From positions 1 through 20,684 of the forward strand of contig CALEMB010000016.1 of the NCBI GenBank assembly GCA_937902805.1: DNA of 20,684 nt. The letters run 5' to 3'. Below the pieces are notes generated by a model. That model was not told the origin of the DNA, did not search any database, and was given only the letters and a program-made list of their open reading frames with translations. Position numbers and translations under genes: made by a program. Origin of the DNA: an uncultured Bacteroidales bacterium (lineage in GTDB: Bacteria; Bacteroidota; Bacteroidia; Bacteroidales; F082). Below, piece by piece: positions 16,359 through 20,684 of this stretch; the first letter of the stretch is position 1; the number at the start of each line of letters is the position of its first letter.

Positions 16359-16666
16359 CGTGTAATGTCTAACAAAATCTTACGGATATTGATGCCGCGC
16401 GGGCAAACCAAGGTGCATTTGCCGCATAGCATGCATCTCTGAATCATTTTTTTGGCCTCGTCTTCCTTGCCTCGCTGAAGCATCAGAAGAATGCGGCGGA
16501 AGCTCATCTCGGTGAAGTGGCCTGCCGTGCAAGTTGCAGTGCATGAACCACATGCGATGCATGTATTGATTTCATGATTGATCTCCTTCAGACGATTGAA
16601 CGTCGTCAGGTCAACGCTGTCCATCTTGACATGCGAACTGGGTGACAAACAGAAACCGAAATCCAT
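16355..16666 (-). CDS. Small HdrC-like 4Fe-4S ferredoxin subunit
   Basis: 103 residues with two complete 4Fe-4S sets: C36/C39/C42/C46 and C78/C81/C84/C88 (CMLCGKCTLVCP). Spacing between the sets and the helical linker (FRRILLMLQRGKEDEAKKM) are typical of HdrC/QmoC-type electron-transfer subunits. Three bases separate it from the flavoprotein gene upstream, and it overlaps the membrane subunit gene by 4 bp, so equal expression of the three is expected. A later internal Met (M15) is a possible start; the cysteines are unaffected. Confidence 0.9.
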   Translation of the reverse strand: MDFGFCLSPSSHVKMDSVDLTTFNRLKEINHEINTCIACGSCTATCTAGHFTEMSFRRILLMLQRGKEDEAKKMIQRCMLCGKCTLVCPRGINIRKILLDITR

Positions 16667-16669
16667 AGC

Positions 16670-17677
16670 TTACCTCTTAAGATAATTATACACTTCCACT
16701 GCCACGGAACGCGCCTCACCGATGGTGTCGGGCAACGACTTCGGGGCGGTACAAGCACCGGCGACAAAAACGCCATCTTGAGCGGTGTCGTTCATGCCCA
16801 GATACATATCCTTGTTCTGCATGAAACCGTCGCTGTTGTTGCCGATGCCGAGTTTCTGCTGTATGGCGTCGATGCTCTTGTTTTTCTCCATGCTGCACAT
16901 CAGGACGAGCAGGTCAAGCGTCATCTTCAAAGGCTTGCCAAACAAGGTGTCTTCCGCCTTGATGACAAGCTTGCCGTTCATGTCTTCCGAGACCTCGCAA
17001 ACACGGCCACGGACGCATTTCACGTCGAAGTCTTTTTGGGACTTGAGATACAGGTCTTCGTAACCCAAGCCGAACATACGCAAATCCATGTAGAACGTGT
17101 AGACTTCGGCATCAGGGAACACCTCCTTGATCTCGCAGGCCTGCTTCAACGCCGTGGTGCAGCATACCTTCGAGCAATAGGTATTGCACACCTTTACGTC
17201 ACGGGCACCAACGCAGTGCACAAAACCAATCTTCTTCGGATGGTTGATGCGCTCGTCCTTGCCCGTCCTGAAGAACTCCTCCAGTTCGACGCTGGTAATG
17301 ACGTTGTTATAGATGCCATAGCCGTATTCCTGTTTCCGCTCCGCTTTGAAAACGTCGAAGCCCGTGGCTAGAATCACCGCTTTCGCATCGATAGTCTCAT
17401 TATTGCTCAAAACTGCATGGAAACCGTTGCCGTCTTTTTGGATATCGGTGACTTCGGCATTCAGATAGGTCTTTATGTCTTTCACGTTGTCGAGCATCTG
17501 CTCCACCACGTCCTTGGCGGGATGAAACGCAGGGAACAGTCTGTCCCACTGAGCGATATGGCCGCCAAGAGCCTCGCTTTTTTCAACAATGACAGGATTC
17601 AGCCCCATCTTATGCAATTGCGTGGCTGCTTCCATTCCGGCAGCTCCACCGCCAATGATCAAAACATTATCTTTCAT
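16670..17677 (-). CDS. Compact HdrA/QmoA-like FAD-iron-sulfur flavoprotein
   Basis: 335 residues from the ATG at 17675-17677. A longer frame to 17950 runs antisense-free but overlaps the HdrB-like gene and encodes unrelated low-complexity sequence, so it is rejected. FAD-binding Rossmann motif GGGAAGMEA from residue 9; the HdrA signature HCVGARD with C155 and then C164, C168, C172 and C173 (NTYCSKVCC), which in HdrA holds a 4Fe-4S cluster; a C-terminal FAD motif DGVFVAGACTAP. It is half the length of methanogen HdrA and lacks the N-terminal thioredoxin-reductase-like insert and ferredoxin domains; it is closer to QmoA. Separated by 11 bp from the HdrB-like gene. Inferred role: flavin hub of the complex; bifurcation cannot be judged from sequence. 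Confidence 0.92.
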   Translation of the reverse strand: MKDNVLIIGGGAAGMEAATQLHKMGLNPVIVEKSEALGGHIAQWDRLFPAFHPAKDVVEQMLDNVKDIKTYLNAEVTDIQKDGNGFHAVLSNNETIDAKAVILATGFDVFKAERKQEYGYGIYNNVITSVELEEFFRTGKDERINHPKKIGFVHCVGARDVKVCNTYCSKVCCTTALKQACEIKEVFPDAEVYTFYMDLRMFGLGYEDLYLKSQKDFDVKCVRGRVCEVSEDMNGKLVIKAEDTLFGKPLKMTLDLLVLMCSMEKNKSIDAIQQKLGIGNNSDGFMQNKDMYLGMNDTAQDGVFVAGACTAPKSLPDTIGEARSVAVEVYNYLKR

Positions 17678-17688
17678 AGCGTTGATTT

Positions 17689-18759
17689 TCAAACTGATTT
17701 GATACACGACGGGCACATCGGCTGACCGAGGTCCTTGCCGTTCAGGCCCTGATATTTCTTCTTCGGATCGTAAGGGATGCCCATCTTCTCGAGCAGCGGC
17801 TCTATGGCGACCTGGTGCATCTGAAGACCAAGGTCCCAAGGGTCGTAACCCATCACCAAGCCGGCCACCTCTTCGTAGGTCAGTGCAGGAATGCCGTAGC
17901 CGTTCTTGCCATAGGTCTTGCCCGTCTGCTCCGCGATGACATATTGCCACCTGTCAAGGAAATAAGGGCAGCCTGGGCAGTTAGTGATGATCAGGTCAGG
18001 CTCGTATGGTTCCATCGACTCAAACTTCTTGTAAGTGTTCGACTCCGAATAGCCCCTGTTGGCTTGCACGAAATACTGACGGAAGCCAAAGCCGCAGCAA
18101 TGGCGACGTTCGGGGTAGTCAATGACTTCCCCACCCCATGCCTCAATCATGCCGACAAGGACGTGCGGATACTCGGCACCACCGAAGCCCTTCGACGGGA
18201 ACATCTTCGAATAGTGGCATCCGATGTGCTCGACCACCTTCAAAGGCCTGCCGGTCTTGGCGTTCACGAGCGGAAACTTCATCTGTTTGGCAATCTCAAA
18301 CCTGAACTTATAGATAAGGTCGCTGGCGTGGGCAAGATATTTCGGCTTGGCAAACTCCTTCTTACACGAATCCCACAGATATTGGCGAATCTTGGCTTCC
18401 AGTTCGGGATATTCGTGCCATGTTTCCAGCGTCTCGGTGTAGCATCCGAACGAGGTGATGCAAGAGCAGACATAGTTTTCGTAGCCGCTCTCGTGCATCA
18501 AGGCGAACTGACGCGCGATGATGGTCATCGCCGTCTCCTGCGGGATGGTGTCGCTGTGATAGGCTATGCCGCCACAGGTGGTATGATAGGGGTTTTCGTA
18601 AAAGTCCTTGCCCAGCTTATTCCTCGTGATGTCCAGGAAAGTCACCTCCGAACCCGGCCAAAACGCCTGACGGATGCAGCTCCTCACATAAAAATAATGG
18701 TCATCGGGAATATCTTTCTGATAATCTGCCCAGATTTTCTGTTTTCCTTCAATTATCAT
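17689..18759 (-). CDS. HdrB-like CCG-domain subunit
   Basis: 356 residues. The second CCG domain is clear: C181 (IGCHYSK), CCG at 221-223 and CPGC at 261-264. The first is altered: C28, CGG at 62-64 (single Cys), CSC at 98-100 and C106, so it may bind a changed cluster or none. A C-terminal CPSC (349-352) is an extra Cys pair. HdrB of methanogens carries the non-cubane 4Fe-4S clusters that reduce CoM-S-S-CoB; this organism has no sign of those cofactors, so the substrate is unknown. ATG on the minus strand at 18757-18759. Its position after an HdrC-like gene and before HdrA gives a C-B-A order. Confidence 0.88.
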   Translation of the reverse strand: MIIEGKQKIWADYQKDIPDDHYFYVRSCIRQAFWPGSEVTFLDITRNKLGKDFYENPYHTTCGGIAYHSDTIPQETAMTIIARQFALMHESGYENYVCSCITSFGCYTETLETWHEYPELEAKIRQYLWDSCKKEFAKPKYLAHASDLIYKFRFEIAKQMKFPLVNAKTGRPLKVVEHIGCHYSKMFPSKGFGGAEYPHVLVGMIEAWGGEVIDYPERRHCCGFGFRQYFVQANRGYSESNTYKKFESMEPYEPDLIITNCPGCPYFLDRWQYVIAEQTGKTYGKNGYGIPALTYEEVAGLVMGYDPWDLGLQMHQVAIEPLLEKMGIPYDPKKKYQGLNGKDLGQPMCPSCIKSV

Positions 18760-18762
18760 TGG

Positions 18763-18896
18763 ATTTCAAGATTTTCAATTTCAAGATTTCAAGATTCAAT
18801 TTCTGCTTTCAACTCTCAGCAATCAGCTCTCAGCCCAGTAATACCAAGCTGATGGCTGACTGCTGATGGCTGATAGCTTTTTCATATTTCAAGATC
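18763..18896 (-). repeat. Heptad-repeat hairpin and TTTCAAGATT repeats inside the redox operon
   Basis: The only long gap (146 bp) in the operon. TTTCAAGAT occurs four times (near 18764, 18779, 18787 and 18887). Between them are two heptad arrays in inverted orientation: CTCTCAG-CAATCAG-CTCTCAG at 18813-18833 and CTGATGG-CTGACTG-CTGATGG-CTGATAG at 18849-18876. Facing arms pair at about 17 of 22 positions, giving a long imperfect stem in DNA or transcript. It could stabilise or attenuate message between the first and second genes, or be a dispersed repeat. Confidence 0.65.
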
Positions 18897-18905
18897 ATGT
18901 CTAAA

Positions 18906-19619
18906 CTAATGATTCAAGTGTTTTTCCCCGTCGTTTTGGGTGTAAACCTTCATGAAATATTCCTCATCGGTGAGGTGCTCCTTCTCTGCTTCACGATGTG
19001 CGTCGCCAAGCACTTGCTCCATCAGTTCGGTGGCACCTGTCACATCAAAGATCTTCTTCAACTGGTCGAGGCTCTCCTTGGGAATCTTGCGCAAGCCGCC
19101 AGGGCCGTCGCCATCGAGGTTGGAACCCATGCGGGCGTGCAAATCGTCCAGATTGTCGTTGATCCACTTGCCGACGGGACCGAATTCCTTGTGGGTCTCA
19201 TAATCGAAGGTGCGAGGATACACGCAATAGCCATAGTTGAGGATATTGGAGCACAAATCCTTCACCAAGATATATTGCTGGCGGCCCTTCTCCGACTCCA
19301 TATAAAGTCCGCTTCGCATGGAGAGCTTACGCAACGCCATGATCACCAGTCCTGGGGCATTGGCACGCGGGCAACGCGTCACACACGACATGCATTCGCC
19401 GCAATACCAAATCGTGTCGCTTTTCAGCAGTTCCTCTAAATCGGCCTCATTTTTGCGCGACACGATGTTCACGATATTCTTAGGATTGTATTTGTAGAAC
19501 TCCGCGGCAGGACAAACAGCGGTACACACGCCGCAGTTCATGCAGGCCTTCATGCCCTCCTTTATCCTGTAATCCTTATATAATTCTTCGACAAGATGTC
19601 CTTTAAACCTAAATTCCAT
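18906..19619 (-). CDS. HdrC-like iron-sulfur protein
   Basis: 237 residues. Two 4Fe-4S motifs lie early: C26/C29/C32/C36 (CMNCGVCTAVCP) and C73/C76/C79/C83 (CGECMSCVTRCP). The C-terminal 150 residues (QQYILVKDLCSNILNYGYC onward) have no motif I know and end with a charged helical tail. First gene of the redox operon, with the promoter box 53 bp upstream. It is longer than the 103-residue HdrC-like protein at 16355, so the operon encodes two different ferredoxin-like linkers, probably serving the HdrB side and the membrane side respectively (inference). Confidence 0.88.
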   Translation of the reverse strand: MEFRFKGHLVEELYKDYRIKEGMKACMNCGVCTAVCPAAEFYKYNPKNIVNIVSRKNEADLEELLKSDTIWYCGECMSCVTRCPRANAPGLVIMALRKLSMRSGLYMESEKGRQQYILVKDLCSNILNYGYCVYPRTFDYETHKEFGPVGKWINDNLDDLHARMGSNLDGDGPGGLRKIPKESLDQLKKIFDVTGATELMEQVLGDAHREAEKEHLTDEEYFMKVYTQNDGEKHLNH

Positions 19620-19639
19620 ATAAATAGTAAATTAACGTA

Positions 19640-19657
19640 TAGTAAATATACTTACTA
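19640..19657 (-). promoter_or_regulatory. Palindrome in the redox-operon leader (candidate operator)
   Basis: TAGTAA-N6-TTACTA, a perfect 6-bp-arm inverted repeat between the predicted transcription start (about 19664) and the ATG at 19619. An extra TAGTAAAT half-site is at 19625-19632. A repressor bound here would block elongation. The binder is unknown; the site does not match Rex or Fnr/Crp consensus. Confidence 0.45.
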
Positions 19658-19671
19658 ACACTAACGAGGCG

Positions 19672-19679
19672 CAAAAGTA
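19672..19679 (-). promoter_or_regulatory. -7 box of the redox operon
   Basis: Minus-strand TACTTTTG matches TAnnTTTG, 52 bp upstream of the first gene. No clear -33 box, only a T/A-rich tract. Confidence 0.5.
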
Positions 19680-19802
19680 CAATTTTTTTGTTTCGGTTAT
19701 TGAAATTGGTGGAAATTTGATTAGGAGAATGTGAATGGGGCTAAGCGTTTGTTTAAATTTCAAAGGTTATTTGGTTTTATGTGTCTGTATTTGAGATTTT
19801 TG

Positions 19803-19810
19803 TATTTTTG
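19803..19810 (+). promoter_or_regulatory. -7 box of the truncated flavodoxin-like gene
   Basis: TATTTTTG lies 15 bp upstream of ATG 19826. The leader would be only a few nucleotides long, closer than usual, as if the original 5' part of the gene had been lost between promoter and remaining coding sequence. Confidence 0.45.
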
Positions 19811-19825
19811 CGCCAACATCTTTTC

Positions 19826-20155
19826 ATGCAGCGTGTTTTCTACGCTGGCAGCGACTTCACCCAAAACAAGCCCGCCGCTGGCGTGGCTGTGTGCCGTCGC
19901 GGTGGTGCCACAGCGGCGCTCAACAGCCTGAACATGATGTTCCAACTAAGTAACATGCCGATGTTGACCTCGCAATATTGGAACATTGTCTACGGTTGCG
20001 CCAAAGGCGAGGCAGCGCTCGACACCGAAGGCGTGCAGACCATGCGTACCCTAGCCGACAACATGGCCTGGATGCTTGCCAAGATTCACGCCGGCGACAA
20101 CCCTGACTATCCCCAGCATGAAAGCGAGTGGCGGGGGATGAATTTTATTAGATAG
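19826..20155 (+). pseudogene. 5'-truncated flavodoxin / NADPH-dependent FMN reductase-like gene
   Basis: An open frame of 109 residues from ATG 19826. RVFYAGSDFTQNKPAAGVAVCRRGGATAAL and SNMPMLTSQYWNIVYG, then QTMRTLADNMAWML, match the C-terminal two thirds of flavodoxin-fold NAD(P)H-dependent FMN reductases. The N-terminal part that binds the FMN phosphate (GSPRxxGNT loop) and the first strands, roughly 70-80 residues, are absent, and no matching frame is found upstream to 19740. FMN binding is unlikely, so I call it a remnant; a short but functional domain cannot be excluded because frame, -7 box and terminator are intact. Divergent from the redox operon. Confidence 0.7.
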
Positions 20156-20198
20156 TGAACAAAGAAATTGATTTTCAGTTTATTATTCGATTAAATCT

Positions 20199-20227
20199 AA
20201 AAATGCACCAGATTTAGTGCATTTTTT
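20199..20227 (+). terminator. Intrinsic terminator after the flavodoxin remnant
   Basis: AAAAATGCAC (20199-20208), an 8-nt loop, GTGCATTTTT (20217-20226) and one more T: a perfect 10-bp stem ending in a T-run, 43 bp past the stop codon. The symmetric A/T ends make it potentially bidirectional. Confidence 0.72.
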
Positions 20228-20273
20228 GCCATAGTTTTGAAAATTTGGTTGGTTAATCAATCAGGTTTTGGGG

Positions 20274-20301
20274 CAGAGTTAAGTCAGAGTTAGAAATTTT
20301 G
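20274..20301 (+). repeat. CAGAGTTA direct repeat with 11-bp period
   Basis: CAGAGTTA at 20274-20281 and 20285-20292, running into TAGAAATTTTG at 20291-20301. The same end sequence closes the second array at 20344. Confidence 0.6.
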
Positions 20302-20343
20302 GTTTTTGAGCAATTTTTGGAGCTGTTTTGGATGGGAGGAAAG

Positions 20344-20383
20344 TAGGACTTAGGTAGGACTTACATAGGACCTAGAAATTTTG
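20344..20383 (+). repeat. TAGGACTTA triple repeat with 11-bp period
   Basis: TAGGACTTA at 20344-20352 and 20355-20363, TAGGACCTA at 20366-20374, then TAGAAATTTTG at 20373-20383. Copies face the same side of the helix. Confidence 0.65.
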
Positions 20384-20444
20384 TTTTATTCTCAAGATGT
20401 CAAAGAACGGTGTCAAGCACCTGGCCTCGGTTGCATTGACGGTG

Positions 20445-20452
20445 CAAAAGTA
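20445..20452 (-). promoter_or_regulatory. Possible leftward -7 box
   Basis: Minus-strand TACTTTTG matches TAnnTTTG within TATACTTTTGCACC. No -33 box is seen and no gene begins to its left on this strand, so any transcript would be non-coding or the match is chance. Confidence 0.25.
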
Positions 20453-20536
20453 TAACCGCGAAATTGCGGTCTACGAATTTTCGGGGAAGTTTTTTTCGGG
20501 GGAATGAAAATTTTTTCCAGGTAGGGAAAAGTGCAA

Positions 20537-20684
20537 TCATTTAGTCAAAATGTCATTTAGTCATTTAGTCAAAATGGTTTTCTGATGCGAAAAAGGGCTC
20601 ACTATATAGAAATAATTTATTATTTATATATAGTGCGGATTTTGACCATATCAAAAATGAAAATGACTAAATGACTAAATGACT
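20537..20684. repeat. Inverted arrays of an 8-bp repeat around an AT-rich palindrome (truncated by window)
   Basis: TCATTTAG occurs at 20537-20544, 20553-20560 and 20561-20568. Its complement CTAAATGA occurs at 20667-20674 and 20675-20682 and continues past the edge. Between the arrays lies a palindrome with arms 20600-20616 and 20619-20635 (16 of 17 pairs), starting CACTATATA. Direct repeats flanking an AT-rich foldable centre resemble an iteron-type origin or a mobile-element control region; no replication or recombination gene is in view. Confidence 0.6.

Larger units (their letters stand above)
20156..20684. other. 529-bp non-coding right end
   Basis: No credible gene on either strand. 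Contents in order: terminator/pseudoknot at 20192-20227, CAGAGTTA pair at 20274-20292, TAGGACTTA triplet at 20344-20374, a minus-strand TAnnTTTG box at 20445-20452, a short ACCGC/GCGGT hairpin near 20455-20470, and the inverted 8-bp repeat arrays from 20537 to the edge. The density of small repeats is unlike the other intergenic regions. Confidence 0.6.

Noticed and set aside
17815..18852. 345-codon open frame antisense to the HdrB-like gene
   Set aside because: The sense strand has an unambiguous CCG-domain protein within a tight operon; the antisense product has no recognisable features and no promoter.
14631..19619. Methanogenesis-type heterodisulfide reductase
   Set aside because: No other methanogenic genes, bacterial promoter signals, a short HdrA and an altered HdrB; a Qmo/Dsr-like electron-transfer role fits better.
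20537..20684. CRISPR array at the right edge
   Set aside because: The repeat unit is 8 bp, with no spacers of uniform length, and it is arranged as inverted arrays around a palindrome.
1..20684. tRNA or rRNA genes
   Set aside because: No cloverleaf-like or rRNA-like segment was recognised by eye on either strand; a covariance-model search would be needed to exclude a small ncRNA.

Overview
The window reads as a Bacteroidales (Bacteroidota) chromosome or MAG contig. Several genes are preceded by the Bacteroidota -7 box TAnnTTTG, Shine-Dalgarno sequences are weak or absent, and the gene families (long FtsX-type permeases, DUF3791, DUF4172-Fic, GAFTDA-type sigma-54 activators) are typical of that group. 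I cannot place it to genus.

Left half (1-12148, + strand): four large paralogous ABC-transporter permeases of the FtsX/MacB type, called P1 to P4 here. P1 is cut by the left edge. No ATPase, adaptor or outer-membrane channel is present. Each complete permease (P2, P3, P4) has the same upstream module: two 17-bp palindromes (TGTAAAG-N3-CTTTACA), then, exactly 63 bp from the second palindrome centre, a -24/-12 sigma-54 promoter (TGGCAyr-N4-wTGyT). Each space between permeases also holds an unrelated cargo: a DUF3791-type pair after P1, a PIN-toxin/antitoxin pair (opposite strand) after P2, and a Fic/DUF4172 protein after P3. The DUF3791 pair and the Fic gene have full or near-full housekeeping-type promoters; for the PIN pair only a -7 box is seen.

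Centre (12149-14638, + strand): a 304-bp spacer with degenerate 32/33-bp repeats, a housekeeping -7 box and an 18-codon ORF, then a translationally coupled NtrC-type sigma-54 activator and a short histidine kinase. The activator is the obvious candidate to bind the paired palindromes and fire the permease promoters. The kinase has one membrane segment and almost no extracytoplasmic part, so the stimulus may come from the membrane or from a partner such as a permease.

Right half (14631-19619, - strand): a five-gene Hdr/Qmo/Dsr-like redox module. In transcription order it is HdrC-like, HdrB-like, a compact HdrA-like flavoprotein, a small HdrC-like ferredoxin, and a fused membrane cytochrome-like/HdrD-like protein. 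It probably moves electrons between a soluble donor and the quinone pool; it is not evidence of methanogenesis. A long imperfect hairpin made of 7-bp repeats separates its first two genes, and a palindrome lies between the promoter and the first start codon.

Right end (19780-20684): a 5'-truncated flavodoxin/NADPH-dependent FMN reductase-like gene that keeps a -7 box and a terminator, then about 450 bp of non-coding DNA with 11-bp-phased repeats and, at the very edge, inverted arrays of an 8-bp repeat flanking an AT-rich 17-bp-arm palindrome. This last structure resembles a replication or mobile-element control region and is cut by the window.
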